A stretch of DNA of 64,000 bases from Micromonospora chersina. Lineage in GTDB: Bacteria > Actinomycetota > Actinomycetes > Mycobacteriales > Micromonosporaceae. Below, one piece after another: positions 41,077-50,693 of this stretch. The position numbers and the translations under genes are program-made. Numbering within the stretch: the stretch's first letter is position 1; the number at the start of each line of letters is the position of its first letter. The DNA is taken from positions 1,302,001-1,366,000 of the forward strand of contig NZ_FMIB01000002.1 in assembly GCF_900091475.1 (NCBI RefSeq), in the 5' to 3' direction. Under the pieces are notes generated by a model, which saw only the letters and a list, made by a program, of their open reading frames with translations, made no database searches and was not told the DNA's origin.

Positions 41077-41884
41077 GCGCCATCCCCTGATCCCACAGTC
41101 GTCGCGCCAGAGCGGGATCGTCCGCCACCGGCGCGAGCGGTGCCGGACGGTCGCCGTCGAAGTAGCGACCGGAGCGCTCACCGGGCGCGAACGCCAGCCG
41201 CACCACCGGCGCCGCGCCGGCCTCCGGAGTGGCCCACCGGCGCTTGACCACCTTGAGCAGGAGGCCCAGCACTCCGCCGGAATCGCCCAGCCCGGTCCTG
41301 ATGACGCCGGGATGCACCGCGTCGATGGTCACGCCGGTGTTCGCCCAGTGCTGCGCGAACAGTGGCACGGTGAGCAGGTTCGCGAGCTTGGTGTCGCAGT
41401 AGGTGCGCATCCGGTGGAAGTCCGCACCCCAGGGCGTCCGGTCCGGATCCACCCTGCCCTTGACGTAGAGGCCGGCGCTGACCTGGACCACCCTGCGCAG
41501 CCGAGTCTCCAGCAGGTGGTTGAGCAGGAACGGCGCCAGGTGGTTCACCGCGAACGACTGCTCGTACCCGTCCTCGGTGCGTATCAGCCGGGTCGGCCAG
41601 ACACCGGCGTTGTGCACCAGCACGTCGATCCGCTCGCAGCGGTCGCTCAGCTCGGCCGCGACGGCCCGGACGGACGACACCACCGACAGGTCGCCCACCA
41701 CCAGCTCCGCCGAACCGGCCGCGCCGCCCGGGGACGCCCGCAGCGCCGCCAGGGCCTGCTCGCCCCGCGCCGGATCCCTGGTCACCAGCACCACGCGGCA
41801 GCCTCGTCGCATCAGTTCCCCGGCCACCGCGAACCCGATGCCGCGATTGGCCCCGGTCACGACCGCCGTCACCGTCTCCGCCAT
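41066..41884 (-). CDS. Short-chain dehydrogenase/reductase
   Basis: A 272-residue SDR of the retinol-dehydrogenase-like group: TGANRGIGFAVAGEL (10-24), VLVHNAGVW (88-96), catalytic YCDTKLANLL with intact Tyr-x3-Lys, and VTIDAVHPGVIRTGLG. The substrate is unknown. It is the first gene of a two-gene unit with the TetR regulator. Confidence 0.92.
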   Translation of the reverse strand: MAETVTAVVTGANRGIGFAVAGELMRRGCRVVLVTRDPARGEQALAALRASPGGAAGSAELVVGDLSVVSSVRAVAAELSDRCERIDVLVHNAGVWPTRLIRTEDGYEQSFAVNHLAPFLLNHLLETRLRRVVQVSAGLYVKGRVDPDRTPWGADFHRMRTYCDTKLANLLTVPLFAQHWANTGVTIDAVHPGVIRTGLGDSGGVLGLLLKVVKRRWATPEAGAAPVVRLAFAPGERSGRYFDGDRPAPLAPVADDPALARRLWDQGMAHVA

Positions 41885-41904
41885 GGCCGCAGCCTAGGCC
41901 CGAA

Positions 41905-41921
41905 CTAGAGCAGATTTCTAG
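41905..41921. promoter_or_regulatory. Candidate TetR operator
   Basis: CTAGA-N7-TCTAG (41905-41909 and 41917-41921) lies 20 bases upstream of the SDR start codon in an A/T-richer patch. The operator role is inferred from symmetry and the linked TetR gene. Confidence 0.5.
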
Positions 41922-41991
41922 AACCGATTTCGGCATCGCTGGGATCAACCTCCCCGGAGGACGTGATCCCGGAAAAGCAACGTGCCGTGGT

Positions 41992-42609
41992 TCAGCCTTG
42001 TGTGAGGGGAAGGCCGTCGTGACCGGAGCCCGCGGCGGCTGCCTTGGCGGCCCGCTCGATCCTCGCGCACCGCGCCGCCAGGAAGTCCTTGTCGGTCGGT
42101 TCCAGGTGCGCGTACTCGGCCATCGCCCCGGTGGAGCCGTCGAGTTGTTCGCGGAGGATGTCGGCGTGTCCGGCGTGCCGGCTGGTCTCGGTGAGCACGT
42201 GGACCAGGATGTTGAACAGCTTCACGTTCGGACGTGGCCACCAGGGCACATGACCGGGCGCGTCGATGGCGAGGGCGTCGATCGTCGCGTCCGAGTGCGC
42301 CCAGACCCGCCGATAGCGGTCGATGATCTCCTCGCGCGTCTCGTGCTCGCTCGCCCACATGTCGGTGTCGTCGTGGGCGGCGTCGTCCCACCTGGGCAGG
42401 GACTCGGGGAACGGCCGGCCGAAGACCTCGCCGAAATACCTGGCCTCGCAGGTCGACAGGTGCTTGACCAGGCCGAGCAGGTTGGTGCCGGTCACGGTCA
42501 GGGGTCGGCGCACGTCGTACTCGGACAGCCCGTCGAGCTTCCACAGCATCGTCTCGCGGATGTCGCGCAGATCGTGGTGCAGGTACTCTTTCGCGAACTC
42601 ATCGATCAT
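41992..42609 (-). CDS. DinB/DUF664-family protein
   Basis: A 205-residue DinB-like four-helix bundle of the DUF664 group. Metal-site histidines are placed as expected: LVKHLSTCEARYFGEVFGRP (His about 50) and HVLTETSRHAGHADILREQLDG (two His about 137-147). LRDIRETMLWKLDGLSEYDVRRP opens the first helix pair. These proteins are thiol-transferase-like; the substrate is not known. Confidence 0.9.
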   Translation of the reverse strand: MIDEFAKEYLHHDLRDIRETMLWKLDGLSEYDVRRPLTVTGTNLLGLVKHLSTCEARYFGEVFGRPFPESLPRWDDAAHDDTDMWASEHETREEIIDRYRRVWAHSDATIDALAIDAPGHVPWWPRPNVKLFNILVHVLTETSRHAGHADILREQLDGSTGAMAEYAHLEPTDKDFLAARCARIERAAKAAAAGSGHDGLPLTQG

Positions 42610-42787
42610 GGGTCACGACCCTGCCATGCGGTGTTTGTCGGCGCAGCCCCGTGTGCAGCACCCTTACGCATGGGAGGGCTGGCCGTGCCGATGGCGGCGA
42701 TCGCCTGAGGGCGCCCGGCTACGGCCTGCTGGCGTCGGCGCCTTCGGGGCGTTGACCGGCCGGTGGGTGAGGGCGGATCGTGGCCGC

Positions 42788-42991
42788 ATGGAGAGTGTGG
42801 ATCCGGGCGGGCCGCCGACTGACGCCGAGATCCGGCACGGCCAGCGGAGCTGGACGGTGTGGCGGCAGGACGACAACGGCAACCGCTATGTGGTCTCCCG
42901 ACACGACACCCGGGCGGAGGCGGACTCGGTGGCCGCCACGATGGAAGCACGAGGCCACAAGCAGACCTACTGGGTCGTCCGATCAGCCTGA
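42788..42991 (+). CDS. Small hypothetical protein (DUF2188/SPOR-like fragment)
   Basis: A 67-residue protein: RHGQRSWTVWRQDDNGNRYVVSRHDTRAEADSVAATMEARGHKQTYWVV. The alternating strand-helix-strand with a conserved Trp resembles small SPOR-like or DUF2188-like folds common in actinobacteria. No partner gene is evident. It closes the non-CIS segment; the stop is 25 bases from the convergent DUF4157 stop. Confidence 0.65.
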   Translation: MESVDPGGPPTDAEIRHGQRSWTVWRQDDNGNRYVVSRHDTRAEADSVAATMEARGHKQTYWVVRSA

Positions 42992-43016
42992 CCCGGCTGC
43001 GGCCCACGGGGGCATG

Positions 43017-46000
43017 TCAGAGAGCGCCGGTCACGTACCGGAAGCGGCCTCCCAGCTCCGTGACGAGCAGGTCGAGTTCGGCGCGGGCGGCGTCGTCGAG
43101 CGCGCCGGTGATACGCCACTCGACGCGGGCGTCGACGAACCTGGTGAGGAGTTCGATGTCCTTGTCGATCTGCGTCCGGTAACCCTCGGTGAGCCGGAAC
43201 ATCCGCACGTTCTTGCTCTCGCGCAGCACCACCGTCGAGCCGTCCACGAACATGTGGTCGATGTACCGGCCGCCGCCGCGACCGGTCGGCAGGAACACCT
43301 GGGCGGCGCCCTCCGGCGGGAACTGGCGCGCGAAGTCGACCAGGCTGCGTTCGCCGCTGAGGAGTTCGGCTCGCAGCTCTGCCTGCCGTGCCGGTGACAC
43401 GACGTCGCTGGCGCGTCTCGGTACGGTCGGGGCGACCTCCAGGGCGTGCCGGGCCTCGCCGACGGTGCCGCGGGCCCCGCTCTCGATCGGCGGCGCGCCG
43501 CGCGGGCGGTCCAACGGGGAAAGCCCTTCCGCGGCCGCCCGGGGGTCGACGCCGCGGCTCGGCATCTGCGCCTGGTCGAACAGGTCCGCCACGCCGCGTC
43601 CGCCGCGGTTGGTCAGTTCCTCCTCCAGGGCCGCCGCGGCCCGGGCCGCGCCCTCTGCGTCCGTCTGGGCCATCCGGGCGATCCGGCGGAACCGGGCCCG
43701 GACGGCAGGGTTGGCGTCCAGCACGTCCTGGAAGTTCTCGGTGATGCGCGACAGCGTGTCGCGGGTCGACCGGAATCCGGTGGTGTAGCCGCCGAGGTCG
43801 TGGTGGCTGGCGATCAACTCGATCCGGTAGGCGCCAGGTCCGGTCGGCACGGCCTCGAACGTGTCGATCCACCGGTAGCGGCGCTTGAGCAGCATCAGCT
43901 CGGCGAGCAGTGCGGGGACCGGCGTGTCCACCCGGTCGTTCGCCGCCTTGATGAAGCGGGCAGCTCCGATCGCCTCCGGAAGTTGGGCCAGCTTGGCGGC
44001 GTCGTCGGCGACTCTCGGCACGCCGGGCTCGTCGGCCGCGCGGACCACGCCCTCGCCCAGCTCGTCGGCCTCCCGGGTGGCGGCGCCCTCGGCGCCCTCG
44101 CGGCCGGCCCGGGCGCCACCGGCCTCGGTGGCCTCGCGGGCGGCGCGGGCCTCGGCCGCCTCCCGGCCGGTGCGGGACGCGCCGGTCGCCGCGCCCTCCC
44201 GAGCCACGCCGGCCTCGACGGCCTCCCGGGCGGTGCGGGACGCCCCGGTCTCGGCGCCCTCCCGGGCGGCCCGGCTCGCGGCGAGGGCCGCCTCGTCGCC
44301 CAGGCCGAGCATCCTCCCGGCCAGCCCCTCGACCCGTTCGAGGAGCCCGGCGGCGAAGCGGAACCGGCTGAGGAAGCCGCGCGCGGCGCCGATGCCCCGC
44401 ATGAGCGGCCCGCGCAGCGGGCGCAGCGCCCGGCCGAGCACGCCGAGCAGTTCGCCGCCGAGGTCGAGGAAGCGAAGCAGGTAGACCAGCAGGGTGCGCA
44501 GCCCCGGCTCGACGGCCTTGAGGGCGGCGTAGTTGCCGGCGCTGAAGTAGATGATGGCGGCCTGGAGCAGCAGGAACCCGGCCACGAAGCCGATCTTCCG
44601 GCCCAGCTCGAAGTCGGGCAGCATGATGAATTCGAGCAGCGCGTCGGCGGCCCGCGCGCCGAGCGACTGGGCGCCGGCCACCATGGCCGCCCAGGCGTCG
44701 CCGAGGAGCTGGGCCAGCCCGCCCACGGTGGCGCCCTCGCTCTGCACCTCGCCGCGCATCTCGGTCTCCAGCGTGACCGGGTCGAGGTCGGCCTCCACCC
44801 CGCCGGCCGCCGCCTGGGCCAGGGCGCCGGCCGGCAGCGCCGCGACGATCTGCGCGTCGGTGGGTTCGCCGGGCACGGCCGCCAGCTCCACCGCCGCGCC
44901 GGCCGCCCCGCCGCCGACCGCCGTCGGGCCTGCGGCGACGGCGGGGACGGCGGCGGCCGTCGGGCCGGTGCCGGCCGCCGGAGCGGCGGTGACCGTCGGA
45001 GCGGCGAGGGCAGCGGTCGTCGCGGTGGGGCCGGCACCGGCCGCCGCGAGCGCCGGGGCGGCCGTCGAGGCCGCCGCCGCGCCGACGCCGGGCGCCGTGG
45101 CGGCCACACCCGACGCCGGCGGGACGGAGCCGGCGGTGACGGGAACGGAGACCGCCGCGGTGGTGGCCGCGCTCGGCGAGGCCGCAGTGGGTGCCGGCCC
45201 GGCGGCGCCGGCCCGTCCGCCCACGGCCGGCGGGGCGCGGACCAGGGCCATGCCCGGGGCGTACGACTGGACCACCCGGGCCACGGCTCGGGCGGCGGCC
45301 ACCAGGAGCTGGGCCAGCATGAACAGGAGCCGGAACGGGTCGATGATGCCGTCGACGACGCCCTGCACGATGCCCCACGCCATGCCGGCCACGAAGGACA
45401 CGCCCCCGCCGGCGGCCAGGTTGGCGATCTTGTTGCTGGCGTCGATGCGCTGCTGGTCGCCGATCCGCTCGCCGTAGCGCAGCTGGGTGAGGAAGCCGAC
45501 GACGCCCTCGCGCAGCAGCGCGCCGAGCGGGCCCAGGCCGGTGAGCAGGGTGGGCAGCGCGCCGATCGCCACGATGAGCAGGTCGAGCACGAAGTTGATC
45601 ACGGGCGGTTTGAGGTCGTCCGGGCAGAGCAGCCAGATGACCGCGCCGATGACGATCGGCAGCATGAGTGGGTTGGCGACCACCACGGCCAGCCGGACCA
45701 GGAAGTCCAGGATGGGCTGGAAGATGGCGACCAGCGCGTCGAAGACGGCGTGCAGGGCCTCGGTGAGCCCGCTGAACCCGCCGCGTGCCCAGGCGGCCAT
45801 CCGGGTGAACTGGTTGGCCACGCCGGTGAGCAGGGTGGACACCGCGGTGAGGCAGGTGCTGGCGCCGAACGCGCCGAGCACACCGCCCATGGCGGTGCCG
45901 ACCTGGCCGGCCACGTCGGCGAGCCAGGCCGCCGCGGCCGCGAGGGTGCTGGCCGCGCCGGTGACCGCGCCGATCACGGTGGGCAGGATGCGGTCCTGGA

Positions 46001-47618
46001 GCACCTGCCGGGCGGCGACGAGGATCTCGCGGGTGTTCCAGTTCTCCCAGAGCCAGGTCAGCCCGTCCCACAGCGGCGGGAGCACCTGCGTCAGCACCAC
46101 CACGGGGCCGAGCGGGGAGAGCAGGACCAGGATGCCGCCGACCACCATGAGCGGCGTACGGATCGGTTCGATGGTGGCCCGCAGGGTCTCCCAGGCCGAG
46201 TTCGCGAGGTTGGCAAGCCAGCTGCGGGCGCCCTCGGTGCTGTCCCAGGCGAGACCGAACTGGGTGCAGAGCCAGTCCCAGGCGTACGACGCGCCGGCGC
46301 GGATGGGCGCCGTGAGGTCCCACAGCCAGCCACCCAGCCGGGTGAAGGACTCCCAGACGGCGCCGCCGGCCGCGCCGAGCAGGTCCAGCGCGGGGACCGC
46401 GAGGTGGTCCCAGAGCCCGGTGAAGACCTCGTTGACGGTGTCCGCGACGGTGCGCAGGTTCCGGATGATCGGGCCGTCCCACTCCTGGAGGGCGGCCACC
46501 ACCGGGCGCAGCAGGGCGCCGACGGCGGACCGGGCGGCGCCGCCGAGGCGGGCCTGGACGTCGCGGACGCCCTGGGCGAGCCCGGTGAAGGTGGACTCGA
46601 TGGCGGACATCGGGTCGAAGTCGGCGAGGCCGGCGAGCAGCCGGCCGAGCAGCGCGTTGACGCCGGTGCAGAGCAGCTCGCGCAGCCGGACCAGCGCGCC
46701 GCCGCGGAGGAACTCCAGCAGGCCGGGCGCGAGCCGGTCGACGACCGCGGAGGCCGCCTCCAGGGCGGTCCCGGCGATCTCCCCGCCCACGTCGAGGGCG
46801 GTGTCGAGCGCGCCACGGCCCAGGGCGGCGGCGTCGCTCGCGGTGTCGGAGACGAACCGGCCCACGGGGGTGTCGGCGAGCGCGAAGCACTGCACGCCGA
46901 GCGGCGCGGACCGGGCCGGGGTGGCCGGTGGGCCGCGACCGGGGTGCTCGGTGGCCCCGCCGGCCGGGGCGGGCACGGGACGGGCCTGCTGGCGGACGTG
47001 GGCCAACTCGTGGGCGAGCACCAGCTCCCGGCCGGGCGCGCCGCCCGGCCCGGCCCCGGCGCCGAGGACCACGTGGTTGCCGTACGTGAACGCGTGCGCC
47101 CGCCGTTCCTTGGCGGCCAGCTTCGCGGCGAGACCGTCGTGCAGGCGCACCCCGGTCAGATCCATGCCGAGCGCCGGCTCGTAGCGGGCGCGTTCGGCGC
47201 CGGTCAGCGGCCGGCCGCCGCCCAGCCGCGGGTCGGGCACGGTGGCGAGCCGGGCGACCGGCCGGGCGGCGGCGGCCGGCGACGCGGGCCGGGCGGCGGC
47301 GGCCTGGATGGGTCGGGCGGCGGTGGCGTGCGTGGGCCGGGCGGCGGTGGTGTCGGCGGGCCGGCCGGCGGTGGCAAGCGTGGGTCGGGCGGCGGTGCCG
47401 TGAGTGGGTCGGGCGGCGACGAGGCGGGCGGCGGTGGCGTGGGCGTCGTGTTCGGCGGCCGGGTCGGGCGGGGCGTGCACGGGGATGCGGGCCACGCTGT
47501 GGGTGCTGCGGGCCGGCCGGCTCGACCGCCGCTCCGGCCGTTCCGCCTCCGGGCGGGCGCGCTCGGGCTCGTCCCGGTCAGCCGACCGGGACGGCTGGGC
47601 CGCCTCCGCCACCCTCAC
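43017..47618 (-). CDS. DUF4157 protein with hydrophobic core and C-terminal putative nuclease: CIS cargo/tape-measure candidate
   Basis: A 1533-residue protein starting GTG 47618 (GTGA overlap with the gene before). Order: Arg/Pro-rich head with short repeats of the type ARPTHATA (about 60-112). Next is a DUF4157 eCIS-core domain (about 130-215) with metallopeptidase-like HELAH (203-207). A long helical stretch with several hydrophobic segments follows (about 250-780; VVGGILVLLSPLGPVVVLTQVL, LMLPIVIGAVIWLL), then Ala/Pro linker, further hydrophobic helices, an Ala/Glu/Arg repeat region, and a C-terminal domain (about 1390-1533) with Asp1454...Glu1467-Ser-Lys1469, a PD-(D/E)xK-like motif. DUF4157 is known at the N-termini of eCIS toxins. 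No other gene here looks like a tape measure. It may be either or both. Confidence 0.85.
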   Translation of the reverse strand: MRVAEAAQPSRSADRDEPERARPEAERPERRSSRPARSTHSVARIPVHAPPDPAAEHDAHATAARLVAARPTHGTAARPTLATAGRPADTTAARPTHATAARPIQAAAARPASPAAAARPVARLATVPDPRLGGGRPLTGAERARYEPALGMDLTGVRLHDGLAAKLAAKERRAHAFTYGNHVVLGAGAGPGGAPGRELVLAHELAHVRQQARPVPAPAGGATEHPGRGPPATPARSAPLGVQCFALADTPVGRFVSDTASDAAALGRGALDTALDVGGEIAGTALEAASAVVDRLAPGLLEFLRGGALVRLRELLCTGVNALLGRLLAGLADFDPMSAIESTFTGLAQGVRDVQARLGGAARSAVGALLRPVVAALQEWDGPIIRNLRTVADTVNEVFTGLWDHLAVPALDLLGAAGGAVWESFTRLGGWLWDLTAPIRAGASYAWDWLCTQFGLAWDSTEGARSWLANLANSAWETLRATIEPIRTPLMVVGGILVLLSPLGPVVVLTQVLPPLWDGLTWLWENWNTREILVAARQVLQDRILPTVIGAVTGAASTLAAAAAWLADVAGQVGTAMGGVLGAFGASTCLTAVSTLLTGVANQFTRMAAWARGGFSGLTEALHAVFDALVAIFQPILDFLVRLAVVVANPLMLPIVIGAVIWLLCPDDLKPPVINFVLDLLIVAIGALPTLLTGLGPLGALLREGVVGFLTQLRYGERIGDQQRIDASNKIANLAAGGGVSFVAGMAWGIVQGVVDGIIDPFRLLFMLAQLLVAAARAVARVVQSYAPGMALVRAPPAVGGRAGAAGPAPTAASPSAATTAAVSVPVTAGSVPPASGVAATAPGVGAAAASTAAPALAAAGAGPTATTAALAAPTVTAAPAAGTGPTAAAVPAVAAGPTAVGGGAAGAAVELAAVPGEPTDAQIVAALPAGALAQAAAGGVEADLDPVTLETEMRGEVQSEGATVGGLAQLLGDAWAAMVAGAQSLGARAADALLEFIMLPDFELGRKIGFVAGFLLLQAAIIYFSAGNYAALKAVEPGLRTLLVYLLRFLDLGGELLGVLGRALRPLRGPLMRGIGAARGFLSRFRFAAGLLERVEGLAGRMLGLGDEAALAASRAAREGAETGASRTAREAVEAGVAREGAATGASRTGREAAEARAAREATEAGGARAGREGAEGAATREADELGEGVVRAADEPGVPRVADDAAKLAQLPEAIGAARFIKAANDRVDTPVPALLAELMLLKRRYRWIDTFEAVPTGPGAYRIELIASHHDLGGYTTGFRSTRDTLSRITENFQDVLDANPAVRARFRRIARMAQTDAEGAARAAAALEEELTNRGGRGVADLFDQAQMPSRGVDPRAAAEGLSPLDRPRGAPPIESGARGTVGEARHALEVAPTVPRRASDVVSPARQAELRAELLSGERSLVDFARQFPPEGAAQVFLPTGRGGGRYIDHMFVDGSTVVLRESKNVRMFRLTEGYRTQIDKDIELLTRFVDARVEWRITGALDDAARAELDLLVTELGGRFRYVTGAL

Positions 47619-50600
47619 ACGCCCACGTTCCCCTCGTCGCGCCACGAGCCGGTGCCGTCGACAAGCACCGGACCGGTGGTGCAGACATTGTCCCGCGCCA
47701 CCCACAACGCGGGCGAGCCCGACGGGCCGGGTACCACGCGGATGCCGAGCACGGTGCCGTCGAAGGTGTTCGCGGCGGCGACCGCGTGCGGGCCGAGCCG
47801 GCCGGCGCAGAGCAGCCCCTGCACGGGGTACCCGGGCTTGGCGCCGGCCAGGTCGACGACGTTGGACGACACGTCGAGGCGGTGGCAGTCCCCGACGTAG
47901 ATCCCCTGGTGCAGGAAGGCGGTGGCGGCCTGCGCCGGCGGGGCGACGGTGTTGCCGGTGATCCACGTCCGGCGTACCGTCTCGCGCTCCTCGTCCGGGT
48001 CGCCCAGGGCGACGCTGATGCCGGTGAGCGCGCCCGTGACGGTGTTGTCGCGGACCCGGACGTCGGCGGCGGTGGTCCCCGCGATCGTGATGCCGGCGGT
48101 GGCCGTCGCCTCGGCGGCGAATTCCTCGGCGACGCGGCGCAGCCAGGCGGCGAACCGGGTCCGCTCGTCGAAGAACCGGGAGTCCGGGTTGTGCCGGACC
48201 AGGTCGTCGCGGACCACGTCCTGGAGCTCCTCGACGGTCCGGACCTGCTGGTCGCCGAGGTACGCGGTCCAGCCCTTGGAGTCGTCGATCTCCGAGCCGA
48301 AGCGCAGGTTGCGGGTCTCCACGAGCGACGACCAGCCCTTGCGCAGGCCGAGGGCATCCTCCCCGGCGAGCAGCGGGTGCACGGCGCGCCGGGCGATCCG
48401 CCGGGCGAAGCGGGGGTCGGCGAGCCATTCGAGGAACCGCTTCTCCGGGTCGGCGCCCGGGTCGGCGGTGGCCAGCACGTCGCAGCCGACCACGTCGGTA
48501 CGCCGGCTGTGCAGCACCAGCACGCCGGTCTGCGCGTGCCCCGCCTCGACGCGGCAGTCCCGGACCACGGTGCGCTCCACCGGCCGGCCGCCCTCGGTGT
48601 CGTCGCCGCGGACGGTGATCCCGCTGGCCACGGCGGCCGGGGCGTCGCCGATCTCGGCGTGGACCCGTTCGACGAGGACCAGGCCGGTGCGCTGGATGTC
48701 GAGGGCACCGTTGCGCTTGTCGCTCTCGACCGGCACGGCCGCCACGGACAGGTCGCGGACCTGCACCTCGCCGCAGTCGACGAAGCGCAGCGCCGACTCG
48801 GCGGCGGAGACGATCCGGGTGGCGGAGCCGACCCCGGTGATCAGCACGCAGGAGACCCCGGTCAGCACGGCGGGCTCGTCCAGCGTCCACTCCCCCGCGG
48901 TCAGGCAGAGCGCCAGCGCGGTGACCCCGGACAGGTCGGCGAGGAGTTGCACGAGGTCGGTCTCGGGGCGTACGACCAGGCAGACCGTGCCGCCCTCGTC
49001 GCGGCGGCCGGTGACACGGACCTCGGCGTCGACGGGGGCGTCGGCGTCGTCGAGCCGGACCGCGGTGAGGACCCGGGTGGCCGGGCCGGTGCCGGGCAGC
49101 AGCCAGCGTACGTCGATCTGCCCGCGCGGGTCGGTCTCCAGGACCACCTGGGCCGGGTCGGCGGCGGTGGGTACGCCGGTGGCCAGGTGCCCGTCGGCGG
49201 CGGTGAACCGGACCCGGGCGCGGTGCACCGGGCGGCCGCCGTTGCGGACCACCACCCGCACCGGCTCGGGCAGCGGCTGGCCGGGCGGGGCCTCCTGGCC
49301 GTCGCCGCCGAGCAGGTCGAGGGTGACCAGGTCGGTCAGCGGCGGGGTGAGCTTGCGGCAGTCGTCGTCGAGCGCCCAACGGCCGGCGCCGCCGACGGTG
49401 GTGCGGCGCAGCATGCCGAGCACCGCGACGTGGTGCACCGGGCCCAGCGGCGGCCGGGCGAGGGGGTTGCCGAGGCCGTCGGTGGGCCAGTCGATGGTGC
49501 CGGAGAGGGCGCTGACGCCGTAGACGAGGCGGACCGTGCGGGCGGGGATCAGCCAGTGGTCGCCGACCCGGAAGTCGCCGGCGCCGAACCGCACCTCGAT
49601 GCCGGCGTCGTCCAGTTCGTCGGGGCTGGCGTTCGCCACCTGGGCCGGGCCGTCCCAGCGCCGGACGATCGGGGTGCGGCCGAGGGCGGCGAGGCTGGCC
49701 GGCGCGCCGGCGGCCCACGTCACCGGCAGCGTGGTCCCGTCCGGGGCGCCCGCGGTGGCCAGGTGCCCGGGCCGCCCGTGCAGCTCCCGGTCGGGGCTGG
49801 TCACCTCGACGAGGTCACCCTCCCGGAAGGACAGTTCCTCGTCCCGGCCGACCCGGTCCAGGCTCAGCTCGGCGTCCATACCGGCCGCGGCGGCGGCCGC
49901 CGAGGGCGGGCCGATGGCGGTCAGCCCGGCCACCACGCTGCCGTTCTCCCGCGACCAGAGGTAGCGGGCCGTGCCGTCGGTGGCCACGTCGTGCACCTGC
50001 ACGCGGTAGAGCTGGTTCTCCAGCCGGCGGTAGCCGCCGGAGCCGCTGAGCCGGCACGGGTCGGCGGTCGGGTCCACCTCGCGCAGCGCGGCGGTCATGG
50101 TGGGTGCGGTCCGGCCGCCCCACACCGGGTCGACCACGGTCGCGCAGGCCGTGCCGGCGGCCACCTTGACCAACCGGACCTGCCAGACCGTGCGGGCCCG
50201 GGTGGTGGTGTCCGGGCCGCCGAGGGCGGACTCCCGCAGCCGGGGCGCCTGGTCGGCGGTGACGTGCTGGTCGGCGACGTCGAGCAGGACGGCGTACCGG
50301 CCGTCGGCGGTGGGCTCGGGCAGCCCGGGCAGGTCGCCGACCTTGGGCAGGTACGGCTGGTCGGCGAGCTTGTGCCCGGGCCCGCCGCCGGCCGGCGGGA
50401 GGGCGTCGACAAGCACCCCGTCCACGTAGTAGCGGCCGGGGGTGATCCGCAGGTCGGCCCAGGCGGTCGCCGTGGGGGTGGCGCCGGCGGTGTCCACCAC
50501 CGCGAAGCCGGCCCCGTCGAGCGGCCCGCCGGCCGCGCCGACGATGTCGCGGGTGCGTTCCTCGTCGTGCCAGGCGGTGATCTTCGTCTGCTCGTTCCAC

Positions 50601-50692
50601 TCGGCGTCGAGCAGCATCCGGCCCTGCTGCAACAGCACCTGGCGGTAGCCGTCGCGCGGGTCGAACGTCCAGCGGGTGAAGTCTCCCTGCAC
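47615..50692 (-). CDS. DUF6519-type protein with right-handed beta-helix
   Basis: A 1025-residue protein starting GTG 50692, one base after the previous stop. The N-terminal DUF6519-like region (about 1-350) opens VQGDFTRWTFDPRDGYRQVLLQQGRMLLDAEWNEQ, a recognisable eCIS-linked pattern. A short Ig-like segment (about 480-560) is followed by a parallel beta-helix (about 590-1015) with repeating turns such as VLIERVHAEIGDA, VVRDCRVEAG, VVGCDVLATA and VRDNTVTGALTGISVALG. Beta-helices in phage tails bind or cut surface glycans. The region about 720-830 (PRFARRIARRAVHPLLAG) breaks the helix and may be an insertion. A role as fibre or decoy is inference. Confidence 0.75.
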   Translation of the reverse strand: MQGDFTRWTFDPRDGYRQVLLQQGRMLLDAEWNEQTKITAWHDEERTRDIVGAAGGPLDGAGFAVVDTAGATPTATAWADLRITPGRYYVDGVLVDALPPAGGGPGHKLADQPYLPKVGDLPGLPEPTADGRYAVLLDVADQHVTADQAPRLRESALGGPDTTTRARTVWQVRLVKVAAGTACATVVDPVWGGRTAPTMTAALREVDPTADPCRLSGSGGYRRLENQLYRVQVHDVATDGTARYLWSRENGSVVAGLTAIGPPSAAAAAAGMDAELSLDRVGRDEELSFREGDLVEVTSPDRELHGRPGHLATAGAPDGTTLPVTWAAGAPASLAALGRTPIVRRWDGPAQVANASPDELDDAGIEVRFGAGDFRVGDHWLIPARTVRLVYGVSALSGTIDWPTDGLGNPLARPPLGPVHHVAVLGMLRRTTVGGAGRWALDDDCRKLTPPLTDLVTLDLLGGDGQEAPPGQPLPEPVRVVVRNGGRPVHRARVRFTAADGHLATGVPTAADPAQVVLETDPRGQIDVRWLLPGTGPATRVLTAVRLDDADAPVDAEVRVTGRRDEGGTVCLVVRPETDLVQLLADLSGVTALALCLTAGEWTLDEPAVLTGVSCVLITGVGSATRIVSAAESALRFVDCGEVQVRDLSVAAVPVESDKRNGALDIQRTGLVLVERVHAEIGDAPAAVASGITVRGDDTEGGRPVERTVVRDCRVEAGHAQTGVLVLHSRRTDVVGCDVLATADPGADPEKRFLEWLADPRFARRIARRAVHPLLAGEDALGLRKGWSSLVETRNLRFGSEIDDSKGWTAYLGDQQVRTVEELQDVVRDDLVRHNPDSRFFDERTRFAAWLRRVAEEFAAEATATAGITIAGTTAADVRVRDNTVTGALTGISVALGDPDEERETVRRTWITGNTVAPPAQAATAFLHQGIYVGDCHRLDVSSNVVDLAGAKPGYPVQGLLCAGRLGPHAVAAANTFDGTVLGIRVVPGPSGSPALWVARDNVCTTGPVLVDGTGSWRDEGNVGV

Positions 50693-50693
50693 G

